Part shown: piece after piece, positions 45,876 through 57,060 of the stretch | Numbering within the stretch: the stretch's first letter is position 1 | How the letters are laid out: each line of letters starts with the position of its first letter | Assembly (NCBI GenBank): GCA_038373885.1 | Contig: JAWZYV010006213.1 | Span: 310,001 to 374,000, forward strand | DNA: 64,000 bases | Reading direction: 5' to 3' | From: Cheiracanthium punctorium | Taxonomy: Eukaryota > Arthropoda > Arachnida > Araneae > Cheiracanthiidae | Translations under genes and position numbers: made by a program | The notes under the pieces: generated by a model | The model's input: the letters and a program-made list of their open reading frames with translations, nothing else | The model's database searches: none | What the model was told of the DNA's origin: nothing

Positions 45876-48487
45876 TGACGACCATTGTGTTATTACAAGA
45901 ACCGCATACGTTGGTCGACATTTTCCTCGGCGACCAATTTACCACGGCGAATTACGTAATTTGTCTCACCTGTGACGTTGCTCGATATTGGAGACATGTA
46001 ACTGAAACACACCTTAGGGAAATCATCACAACCCAAAAGCACTCGTATCAAGCCATCTCAGTGGCCAAATCGTGGGAAGTGCACGTCCAATGACTCTGCT
46101 GATAGAGATATGTTACCGCAAAGCAATCTGTGACTGAAGTCCAGTTCCGAGTAGCAAGCACACCATCCTGCATGAGTATTGTGGAATCGAGACATCCTCA
46201 TTACTACATTTAATGAACGATAAAGTTCTGTTGCATACCTGCTTCCATGTCAAGAGTAACGGTGCAGGTCTTTGTACTTTCACGACTTTCCTGCTATAAG
46301 TAGAAAACTATGATAAAAGATGCTGTAAAGCCATACCACACTATGCGTTTTCGCCAGTGGATTTTTCGTGTGGATTATTTGCAGTCCAAATGCGGCAGTC
46401 GTGTGTATTAAACAAAGCGTCAAACAACCTTATCTTAATCAGAACGACCGTTTCGACTGAAAAAAAATCTTCGTCCATCATCAGTTATGCCTCACAGAAT
46501 AGTGCCCATATGTTTGCAAAGGTCAAAATTTCAATAAGAATAAAAATAATTGTAAAACTTCGATTCATACAACTGAACATATGACTATATACGTGATTTC
46601 TAGGCCTGAGTACTTTTGCGTAGAATTATCTTTTCTCAAATGTCTCATACATCTTTTGAAAGCTTCTGCCAAATATACGTCAAATATTTTTCATAAAGTC
46701 TGATAACATTTTTATTTATTATGCATGACTATGTCTGAATTCTTCCGAGGGACGTTTCGAGTGTCATGCATTTTCTCTTAAAATAAAGATCATCTGACGT
46801 ATCTATTCGGAAATATTTCAGTATCGAAATTTTCAGAAGTGCATTTTATATCACAATAGCGAATTCTTTTTGAAAATAATGTATTAAAATTTTCGGTATC
46901 ACAATAACAAAGGTCGTTTATGAAAAAAAAATGATAAATTTATTTTGCTAATTAACTTTGAAAGAAACAACTTTATTAGATTTATTTGCCATGAATAAAT
47001 CATAATAATGTTAGAAATAGGATATATGTAAAACGTGTACATTTATTGGATGTAATTTCCTGAATAAATTTATTAATGGGTTTTTATATTTTTACATAGA
47101 CTGTTATAATTCTTTATCACCACATTTTTCCTCTGGAACGGACAATATTATGCACTTGGGATACATATAAAATATTCTTTCTCAGAAAGTTTTGTGTTTA
47201 AGTAAGTTTTATTTGTATGTATAGTAAATATTTTACTTGGAACCAGTGCCTACAAGATTAATCCATATGAAATATTACGATAGTAAAAGAAAAATCTTAG
47301 AAATGTTTTGCGATGGAAATGTAAATGTTGAACATGGTGAAATATGAGTATTGAATTGTTTTCAGAGCCCATAAAATATTTGCCATAGCTAGAATAACAT
47401 TAGTGTGATAAATTTATCAGATGAATATCTCATATTTCATCTGAAAGTGTATCTTATTAAAATAATACACATGTTAAATTTCTCAGAGATTTAGTTAAAT
47501 TTTTCATTTCGTCCCGGTAAATTTAAAGTGTAGGATACGTTATAAGTACTTGCTAAATCAAATTGCTTTTTTAAAGTGTGCATTTTTATGTTCGAAGATA
47601 GTTTATATGAATCTGCTTTCTGATACTTACATAAAAATCAGGCAATCTTTGTTAATTAGAAAAAATGGTCGAAACAGAGCGATATTGTAAGCTGTCAGCA
47701 ATATTGTAAGCAATGTCTAAGTAGAGTAAAGCTGTCAAATGATTCGGGAATTATCTTATAAAAAACTATTTATTAGACTTACCACAATTTAACTTCCATT
47801 GTTATCAATGAAATTTATTCTTTTGGAATTTACAAATGTCGACCATAATCCAATAGTTCCTCACATTCCACAAACGCAAGAACCGGGAGTTCCATAAAGT
47901 ATCCTATTAAAATTTTACAGGCTTCTTGGGAATACTGAAGGAGTCCTTCACCTTTAATTTCAGTTTAAAAGCTGTGAAAGCTGGCTGGTATAAGGTAAGG
48001 TAATAATGGTGGATGGTAAGAGTACTAAAATTGTTCTGACCTGTGTATTTTATGAAAGAAATGTAGAATTAATTGGTAAATAAATTTAGCAACACGGATA
48101 TGTTGTCACCCAACATCGTAGAATATTAATCTGCACGCTGTATATCTCATATGCTGTGTAATTTATAGATCATTTTCTCTTTTAATTCTTATAGTGGCAT
48201 AAATCTAAAACATTCTATGTTATGAGTTGCAAAACGGATGCATATTTTACTTTCTAAAATACCTCATTTATTATGAAAAGTTTCGGCTGATTAAATTAGT
48301 TCAAATTCATTCAAAGCTATCAACAAGCATATTAACAGCAGTGTACGAAATATTGGTGCAATATTTTAACAGGAAATTCAGTTTTTCTAAATGCACTCTA
48401 GATTAAAATAGAATTCTAGTAACTGAATCAATTTTAACTTCAATTGAAATTTTTTGAAACACTCATATATCTATAAGTCAAACACAC
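45876..48487. other. no gene seen
   Basis: AT-rich. A more GC-balanced block at about 45880-46300 contains no recognisable protein or splice-bounded frame. Confidence 0.5.
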
Positions 48488-48547
48488 ACACTCATATATA
48501 TATAACTCAAACACACACACTCATATATATGTGTGTGTGTGTGTGTG
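48488..48547. repeat. duplicated (CA)n-(TA)n-(TG)n microsatellite
   Basis: A (AC)n-CTC-(AT)n motif is present twice, ending in (TG)n. The (AC)n and (TG)n tracts are inverted repeats of each other. Confidence 0.9.
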
Positions 48548-49152
48548 GCACGGAAGCAAGAGAAGATTGTTTCAAAGTTAAAGTAAAATAATAATCTAGA
48601 AAAAATGAAGTCATGGGAGAGCTATGTTCTCTGTGGAAACTTTTATTTAAAATAAACAGAGAAACCCATGCGAGATCTCAAAAAATAACCAATTTAAACA
48701 GACGCCTGTATTTATTTTAGAGAATTCCAGCGAAACTTTTCGAAAACGTATGTTTGTAGAAATTCTTACTAAACTGAGTTTTCAAATGTTTGGTCAATTC
48801 TTTCAGAGATCAGGATTGATAAGGTTTCTACTATTTCAGCTGGTAGTTTATTTCATATCGTCTGAAATATTTTATGTTGACAATGGGGAACATGCTGAAA
48901 GCCTAGGAATGGTGGAAAGAATTGAAATTCACATTTATTTAAAACTTACATGTATACGAGTGGATTTTAGGTTGTTTTGGGTTTTACTTTATCATGTACT
49001 TTAGTGTAAGTATATATTAATAAAAAAGCGATCTGCACAAACACACACACACACACTCACGCTTAAAATATTAGCACAAAATTTAGATGAAAATACTTCA
49101 TTTGATGTAAAATAGTAAATAGTAAATATAAAATCTGGAGTGACTCCACTCG
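48548..49152. other. no gene seen
   Basis: AT-rich. (AC)n lies at about 49040-49056. Confidence 0.5.
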
Positions 49153-49954
49153 ACTTTCCGAACACTTACGATTAAGATCATTACCAAGCATTTAAATAAA
49201 TTTTAATCAATGAATAATTCAAACATGTATACCTATTTGAAGCTCAATCGAATGCACCGTTTAAACGTTTGCGCACTTTCAAGAATTTCCTCCCATAGGC
49301 CATAATGTAAAAGAAATCTTTGTCGTAGCCCTGTAGAAAAACTATAGAAGTCCTATACACACCAACATCAATACTAGTCTTAAGATGGTGGTTTATAACA
49401 TATATATCCAATTTGAGCTCAATCGAACGTATCGTTTAAACGCTAGCGCACTTTCAAGAATTCCCCCCATAGGTCATAATGTAAAAGAAATCTTTGTCGT
49501 AGCCCGGTAGAAAACCTTTAAGTACTATGCACACCAAAATCAATACTGGTCTTAAGATGGTGGTTTATAACGTATATACCCAATTTGAGCTCAATTGAAT
49601 GCATCGTTTAAACGCTAGCGCACTTTCAAGAATTTCCTCCCATAGGCCATAATGTAAAAGAAATCTTTGTCGTAGCCCTGTAGAAAAATTATAAGTCCTA
49701 TACACACCAAAATTAATACCGGTCTTGCGACGGTGGTTTATAACATATATACCCGATTTGAGCTCAATCGAATGCTCCGTTTAGGAGCTATCGTGTTCAC
49801 TCCCACGCACACACGCACACACACACACATACATCTCGTAAAAATAGCATAAATGAATTCAGAAGACCTCAAAACGTGTAAATACACCAAAATCTCGAAG
49901 TCGATTTTTTTCATGATTACAATACTTTCCTTACATGGTACATGTTCGGAAAGT
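49153..49954. mobile_element. 802-bp TIR element carrying a tandem array
   Basis: 12-bp perfect inverted ends ACTTTCCGAACA (49153-49164) and complement (49943-49954). The interior is dominated by 173-bp tandem repeats and a CA-rich microsatellite (49801-49829). The right 127 bp has a second copy at 45492. No target duplication is obvious and no transposase is present, so the superfamily is unassigned. Confidence 0.7.
49237..49796 (+). repeat. 173-bp tandem repeat, three units plus a partial
   Basis: GCTCAAT(C/T)GAA recurs at 49242, 49417, 49589 and 49762 (spacing 175, 172 and 173). Each unit contains CGCACTTTCAAGAATT, CCATAATGTAAAAGAAATCT, TTTGTCGTAGCCC and GTCTT...GGTGGTTTATAAC. Confidence 0.92.
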
Positions 49955-51900
49955 AAAAATAATAGAAGAAAAATGTTATTTGTACATTGTTAAAAGGGTG
50001 ATTTTCACAGTGAAGTGATAAAAAAAGTTCAAGTTGGGAAAGTCACCGGGGAAGAGCAAACGTATGTCCTTCGAAAAGCAGAAAAAGTGATAATTATAAA
50101 GAATTAAATCCTTAATTCTTTTTTCGATTGAATTAAATATTCATTAGCTTTGTGAAACAATTTCTTCAAAATTTCTCACTTTCGTTAAAATCATATGGCA
50201 TTCGTTCTTGTTTCATCTTCATAGAAAAGGCTTGAATATCAAAACTTGGTATTGTATGAGTAATATTCACTGGATTAACTTGTTTTACTCGTTTAATCTT
50301 TGATTATGTCAAAAAAAGAAAACACAGAGTTTTCACTTCTTTTATAAGTAGCAACCAAACCCAGCGTTGTTCTTTCTCAATGGTTTGATCAATAGTAACT
50401 AGGCACCAGGTACCTGCACTATTCTACATTTCGGGCATTCACCATTCAAATATCTATGGGGCATTCCCCTTTTTTTTTCACAACTTTCTTTAACTGTACC
50501 TTTATAATTGTTTCCAAGAAAATGGGAATTCATTTTCTCCAAATTTGTTGTTTTAAGCTTTTCACGACCTTCCTGGAGCTTCCCGACACAATTTAGATCC
50601 TTAAAAGAAAGCAATGGATATTTATAAATGTTGGAACTTCTAGTGACCGTTAAGAAAACGTAAAGAACCTTAATAGATTTTTATACGGACTTGCTTATTG
50701 TACATCAGTCTAGGAAAATATGATGAGCTTTATGGAAGATTTCCTTAAAAATACTCATTTTACTTGTTTCCAGTTAATTTATGAGACTATAAATAAAGGG
50801 CTGTCTCCTCCATTCAAGATGTTCTATTATTCGTGCGTTCCATCATATAATGAAAGATCTTCTTCTTCAGTAAGCGTGCATTATTAACGCACTCGTGCAT
50901 TCTTTAACGTTAAGAATTCTCATGTTAACACGTAAAACAATGCGAATTATTTCACTTTGTATTACGTGCTCCATTGAGTATACGAAAACAGTCTTGTACA
51001 GTTTGTGAACATGATTTTTCCAAAATTTGGTGAAAATTGTGAGAGCTGATTGGATGAAAATGTTAAGTGGCATTTAAAAAAATGAAGCGGGTGGAAGTGC
51101 ATGTTAAGGATTGCATTAAATATTGGACAATTATAAGATATGCCATTCTTATTATAAGGCGGTTTCGAAGAGAAGAAGGTGCTATGTAACCAATATAAAA
51201 TGAAAGTTCTAGTAACTTTACAGAGGTTTATTTCAAATTTACTAAATTGTCTTCTAGCATGTTAATCCGCCCAGGTTTTCAGTTAAAGAATAAAAGTACA
51301 TTACAACTATCGTCGTTGCCATTTTCCAAGTTTAAACCTGGGCTCAATAAATATAAAAAGGAAAACAGGGACAGATTTTCCTTAGGTACAAAACATGCTA
51401 CAAAATTCCAGCTGTTTTTACAGTATGAAACAATTTTTTTTTAATTAAAAAATAGTACAACAGACCTGAGACCTAATCGATCAGTTTTTAAGCAAAACTG
51501 TCCGAAACAGTTAGATAACTGTCCGAAACAGTTTATGAATGTCTCTTAATATTTTTATCAGGGATTAAGAAGCAAAATCTATTTCATTATCTATTCATTT
51601 TGCGATTCTGAAAAGGGTTTTTATTTATTTATTTTTATTATTTTTCTAAGTATTAATTCTTCACAAATCCAAGATGGAAAACTAGAAGTGAATACTTTTT
51701 TACGTGTTACAATGTGATATATGAAATATGTTTGTAGTTAATAAAGGTACTTTCTTTTTTTGAAAATCACTTTTTTCAAGTCTATTTATAAATATGATGA
51801 AGTATATTCACCTCTTCGTATTTCTGTTCTCCTACTTTTTGTGTGGCGTAAGCTGATCATACTTTAAAATAATCCGCTAAACAGAAGCGTTAACCATTAA
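49955..51900. other. no secure gene; one weak exon-like frame
   Basis: AT-rich. On the minus strand, a frame at 50598-50414 begins after TTGCTTTCTTTTAAG and ends at GTGCAG|GTACCT, reading DLNCVGKLQEGREKLKTTNL and then GECPKCRIVQ. It has no family resemblance and a poor donor, so it is noted only. Confidence 0.35.
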
Positions 51901-52395
51901 CCCTTTAACGCGCAGTGTTCCCGCTCTGGGAACACCAAACTCTGACGTTTTGACTGCTGCCAGTCACGAATAATAGATTTGATTTCTATAAAAATAGTTA
52001 GGGGTGACAGAGCTCCACGAGAATCCTTTACTTTTTAGCACGTCATCTCCCATAAAAAAATTGTCCCGATTATTTTTAACAGCACTGACATCTGCTGAAA
52101 AATGAACTAATGCAAGAACAGCTGGATAGATTGCCAATGCTGAAAAAAGGGCAGCCGTTGCCATCTCTTGACTTAACTACCAGCAAGATGGCGGACGATC
52201 GAAACGTTCATCGCGTGCCACATATTTAGAGACCCTTGCCCTGTGCCGCACAGCCAGCTGTCGTCAAAAAAGGGTCTCTAAATCTGTGGCACGCGATGAA
52301 CGTTTCGATCGTCCGCCATCTTGCTGGTAGTTAAGTCGAGCGATGGCAACGGCTGTCCTTTTTTCAGCATTGGGAAAGGGCTGCACCTCAAAGGT
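51901..52395. mobile_element. piggyBac-type foldback MITE, copy 2 (complete arms)
   Basis: TTAA at 51897-51900 and 52396-52399. The ends match copy 1 (17687-18136). The internal arms of about 103 bp, 52134-52236 and 52270-52373, are near-perfect complements around a 33-nt loop. A transcript would form a long hairpin RNA. Confidence 0.88.
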
Positions 52396-52399
52396 TTAA

Positions 52400-53019
52400 G
52401 GGAATGTGGTATTTACATTCTCAGCCATTCTCAATTGAAATCCGATCTTCAACGCATCTAACAGCTACTTTAGGATGGGCCCCTTTCGAGCTCCCCAATC
52501 CTATTAAATTCATGGAAAAGAATGTCTTTAAAGGTGAATGACAAAGGTGACATGGTACTGAAAAAAAACAACATTATTTTCGATTTAATGAATTGATTAA
52601 GCACACTATAACATTTGATTATTCGATATTCCACAGCACGAATGGGTGAAAAAAGAGACACTTTATTGCCACTGAAACAACCCAGAAAACAAAGTTAATC
52701 TGTGTTCCCCGGGCCAGTTAAGTTCTCGTTGGCGGGACATTTCCGATTGCCCGAGGCCGCCAGCAGTTGATTCGATTATCATTGATTTTCTGCAGCCACT
52801 GCCTTGCTGTACGAGCAAGGGGAACGTTTACAAATTAAAGACAGCAAATATTTATTTTCCTGAAGTGTGTACGTAAATTTTTATTGTTAGAATTGTTCTT
52901 GAAAGTGATAGAGCTTGCATTAATCTTTACAGTTATGTTAAGTCTCCGTGCTAATTAGTGAAGACAAAAATTCCTTAGGTGACTTCTCGTTTTTACTTTA
53001 ATAAATTTGTATACGCATA
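52400..53019. other. no gene seen
   Basis: Mixed AT-rich and GC-balanced sequence (52700-52830) without recognised features. Confidence 0.5.
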
Positions 53020-53021
53020 TA

Positions 53022-53710
53022 CAGTGAAACCTCTCTGAGCGGCCACCCCACCGTACCGAGAATATGTGGCCGCTCTCAAGGGTTTCATTTACTATTATAA
53101 TTGCTATTATGCGTAATATAAACATGTCTGGCACATATTCTTTATTTGAAATGAAATATAAAACTTATCTACAGAGAAAATAGTATTTTATTTAATGCTT
53201 TCTTACATTTTTTTAAAAAAAAGTACAAATTGTGTCTGTTTTAAGTTTTTACTTTTCTCTGAAACAGGCATTTTTTCTAGTTTGCTTTTTAGTTTAAAAG
53301 ACAGATATCTAACCGGTTAGTTTGTAACCGCTTCGGAATTTTCGATAATTTCATCGATTTCCCCTAACGTCGCTTGTGTGGAAAGTTTGGCTTAACTCAC
53401 CATTACAAACATCTGGAAATTCCTCGTCAGAGACGGAATTAGAGCCTGAAAGGGACAAAAATTCATTTATAGGACAACTTTAACACCTGATTGTTCAAGG
53501 GATTCTCCATCTTAAGTGTGTGGGGAGAAAACAAGGGATAACAGATTCAATTCCAGTTATTCCTGGGACTTATATTCGACCATAAACCTGACCTTGAGTT
53601 TTCCCGCTTAAAATTACATCATGGAGTGAGTAGAATTTACGGAAAAATGAGATGGGCGATCCCACTCTGTGGCCGTTTATAGAGGGGTGTCGCTCGCAAA
53701 GGTTTCACTG
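53022..53710. mobile_element. pogo/Tigger-type non-autonomous element (689 bp)
   Basis: Ends CAGTGAAACCTCTCTGAGCG then GCCACCCC, and, in complement, CAGTGAAACCTTTGCGAGCG. The CAGT...AACCTC start is typical of pogo-type ends. TA duplications are at 53020-53021 and 53711-53712. Within, the minus strand at about 53435-53390 has a short acidic-looking DEEFPDVCNGELSQTFHTS stretch, possibly a transposase C-terminal relic. No complete frame. Confidence 0.8.
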
Positions 53711-53712
53711 TA

Positions 53713-54990
53713 TACAGAACTATTAAAGTAAGTGTGGGTAAATAAAGTGCGTCTATAATCATTTACGCTACCAACTTTTAAATGTGAAAGTGATTTTTAC
53801 GATTAATTCCCTCTTAAATGCAGTTTGCTTTTCATCTTATGAAAGTTGACTAGAATTTCGCAACCTGAGGAGAATATTTTAAAGGGAAGGGTCATCGTTT
53901 TTGTTCCTAATCTTAGACCCAGATTTGACTTGTTTCTAAGAAATAATAATAAAAGGCCATTTAATAGATGATTTGAAGCAATGCTGGAAACAGAAAGGAA
54001 TCTCACACGTGTCTATTTTGTCTCTTCAAAATTAAGTGAACAACAGCATTAACTTGAATTAGGCAGAAGTAAAAGAAAGTAAAAAGATCCTTGACCCTTT
54101 GACCCCTTAGTTAAAGCGCAAAAGCTTGAACCTGATATGAGGTGAACAGAAAACATAATTTTTTACACTTTCCTGAAACATACAGATTGTTTAAAAATTG
54201 ATGTCATTCTATCTACAGAACTATCATTTCTTCATTCGTCGATTCAATGTTTTTATTTTCAAAACTTTTATTTTCATTCAATTCCGTGATTTAAATTTTA
54301 AGCGAAAAATACTTTTCTGTAATCTTAAAATGTTTATATTTAAGCAAACAGATGTGTTAAAAATCTGAAATCAAATATAATTGGATATTTGCTAATGAAA
54401 TCTATCTATTCAGATTTTAATGTCGTAAGAATGTAATGAATATTACTAAATTAATAAAAAAGTTTGTTTTCTCCAAAAATACTTCATGTTTTAAACATTA
54501 AAAAGAAAGAAAGGAAAAGCTTTAAGGTATTATTTCGCATATCTCTACTGCTGCATTTTTAAGAAAGATTTTAATGAAATCCCTAGAGATATTCGTCAAA
54601 CATGAGACATAATTAAATTTCTTCCATCAACACAATACTAATTGCAAAGAACATGTCTTATTTTAGTAAAGATTTATATTTAAGGTATTCATAAAGGTTT
54701 GTGCGCTGCAGTCAAAGCCCTATTTATGGAATTCGTCATTAACAGAACCCTTTCTTCTCATTTTAATCTCTAAATTAACTGTTTTCTTTCGCTATTATTA
54801 TTTAACTTCAACTGAAGAACACATAAATATTGTTACAAGAATAAAATGGGATTCGGGTATTTTACATCGGGTATTTATTTTTTCTTCTTTAAAAGAACCT
54901 TTTAGAATGCTTGATTAAGCATCCTTCATTAAATTATCTTACAAAAAGTTTGAAGTTTGATATTTTTCCAGTTCGAAATTCTCTACGAAT
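53713..54990. other. no gene seen
   Basis: AT-rich sequence without recognised features. Confidence 0.5.
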
Positions 54991-55385
54991 TAATACGACT
55001 GTTGCACCTGGGTTGGCAGTCAAGCGAGTAACCGACTCCATGGTTCCAGGTTGCCATGGAGTCAGATAGATTATACTCTCTTTGGGAGTGAGTGGCAACG
55101 GTGAAAAGAAAAAAATAGAACAGCTAGTTGTTATTATTATGTTTTTAGAGATAGATTTGATTTGTGTGTTTTGAATTTAGAAATGCGGTTTTACTTGTAA
55201 ATATTGTGAACTAAAGATTCAAGATTTTGTAAATAAATGTTATTAGTGAAAAGAATTTCTTATTTGTCATAATCAATTCGGCCGACTCATTTATTTAGAT
55301 CAAATGAGTAGTTTTTCATCAGTCGCCGACAGATATATATTTTTAATTCCATTTTTTCCCGATGGTTTGGCGACAATAATGACTA
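54991..55385 (+). other. possible solo LTR (weak)
   Basis: Begins TGTTGCACCTGGG, has a CTCCATGG...CCATGGAG hairpin, an AATAAA at 55228, and ends near TTTGGCGACA. These are LTR-like traits, but there is no clean TG...CA pair with a target duplication and no retroviral-type frame next to it. Confidence 0.2.
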
Positions 55386-55399
55386 TTCTGAAAAATGTT

Positions 55400-55765
55400 A
55401 GCTGCTGTAATTTTTGCCCGTGTCAGCGGCCTACTTGGAGGCTTGACCACTACGAGGACCGGAGATGTTGGTCACTTCATTATAGGCACGCCTATTAGGC
55501 AGACCAACGCCCCCCCCCTGAGTGGTATCCTAATTCTGAACCAATTTCAGATGATGGATTTAGTACCTGAAATCGGCACCCCCAGAGGTATCGTTTGAAC
55601 ATATTTTAACCCCGAACAGATTTTATCAGATCCCATTAGCGTACTGGGTACAACGGCTGAGAGGGGTGTTCACCCTCCCAAGCACTGGCCAAGCCGGCGC
55701 TGCTTCACTTTCCGTGTTCTTATGGGAACGGAGCCAAGCGACTGGGCCACTGCGGGACTTGTTGC
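55400..55765 (-). repeat. tRNA-derived SINE (second family), minus strand
   Basis: On the minus strand it starts CGCAGTGGCCCAGTCGCTTG (box A-like TGGCCCAGTCGC), followed by GGCCAGTGCTTGGGAGGGTG and TCAAACGATACCTCTGGGGG. It ends with the 3' body ATAATGAAGTGACCAACATC then TCCGG shared with 14285 and 18807. Its 5' half matches 56743-57060 in the opposite orientation. Confidence 0.7.
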
Positions 55766-56742
55766 TATAATTAGAAAACAGTACATTTCTATCCCAGAGA
55801 TCTCTGCGCCCAGAGATTTAAGTTAAACTATCATTGTGTTAAAATTATTTCTTTGTGAGATTTGTATTTTCTGGAAAATAATAAAGTGTAGAATGATCAA
55901 GCCTCTGCTACTTTTTAAACTTTCTGTTCAAATTTCGAGAGTGCTCACTGATGAAGACAGAATTCTTTTCTCGAAAACTAAATATCGAAGATCAATTCAA
56001 AATACTAATTACATTTGCGTAGCGCTGAGAATTCCTGAAGGCAAATAAATTGTCTTACTCCAAGCAACACTCAATCACCGTATCAGAAATAGATTCTTTT
56101 CGTGAAAGTTTGGAAAGCGTTTGAGTGTGGCATAATTAATGCGGCGAGAGTTGTAAAACTGTATTTTAAATAAATAAATTAGCTCAAATCTTGAGATTTA
56201 AACCGTCATATGTAGATTTTTGTGACAAAAAAAAGAGAGATTTATTAAAATTTTTGATATTGCAATAAATAATTACCTTAGCTTATTAGTTTCAGCATAG
56301 AACATTACTCAAGGGTATGATCAATGATCTTACCAAAATAAACAGTGGAGAATGACTTCAAATAATGTTTCGTAATTAATCTAACAAGAATGGGAATATT
56401 TCTTAATTTCTTCTTGTGTTGTGAATAATTTACCTGGGTCGTCAAGTACATTATAAAAACTATTCATGAAAAATGCTGAGAAATCTTACAAAATGTTATT
56501 GGAAATTTCAGCAACTGGAATTAAGGTGGATATATTGATTAATATAGACATTTTACGATAACCCTTAATTACTCTACGCTTAAGGTAATTTTTTTAGATC
56601 AGGTTTTGGTTTCAGAACTGTAACATAAAATTTATCAATAATATAATATTTATAATTTTTATCAGTAATTTTTTATGAAAAACGTTCTTCTTCTGCCACC
56701 TTTCAATTAATCGGATTTAGTCATGCATTAAGACATCTACAC
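55766..56742. other. no gene seen
   Basis: AT-rich spacer between the two opposed SINE copies. Confidence 0.5.
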
Positions 56743-57060
56743 GTCCAGCAGTGGTCTAACCGCTAAACTCCGTTCCCGTTAGAACGCGGAAAGTGAAGCA
56801 GCATCAGGCTGGCCAGTGCTCGGGAGGGTGAATTCCTCTCTCAGCTGGACTGCTGCGGGAACCTGTACGCTAATGGGTGCTGGTGCAATTAAATTCCGTC
56901 GTGGCTCCATTGTTCTCCATGTTCAAACGATACCTCTGGGGATGCCGATTTCAGGCGGTGGTTGGTCCCTCATCTGGAATTGGTTCGAAATTAGGGAACA
57001 GCTGGCAGAAGTCCAGCCCCTCGGGGGGCAAAAGCACCTATTTCCATGGACAGTGCAATC
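56743..57060 (+). repeat. SINE (second family), plus strand, 3'-truncated
   Basis: CAGCAGTGGTCTAACCGC start, then AAAGTGAAGCAGC, GGCCAGTGCTCGGGAGGGTG and TCAAACGATACCTCTGGGGA, TGCCGATTTCAGG and TTGGTTCGAAATTAGG. It matches the 55.4-kb copy in complement but lacks the CCATAATAAA 3' body and poly-A. The open frames across it are chance frames. Confidence 0.7.

Noticed and set aside
45875..46093. 72-residue frame in a GC-balanced block
   Set aside because: No recognisable domain, no credible donor, adjacent to a SINE tail; cannot be supported as a gene.
48750..49004. 84-residue hydrophobic frame
   Set aside because: Composition reflects AT-rich sequence; no splice sites or conserved motif.
50414..50598. 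Exon-like minus-strand frame ending CPKC
   Set aside because: Donor GTACCT is poor, acceptor ends TTTTAAG, no family resemblance; probably chance.
54991..55385. Solo LTR
   Set aside because: LTR-like start, hairpin and AATAAA, but no convincing terminal pair with target duplication; kept only as a weak feature.
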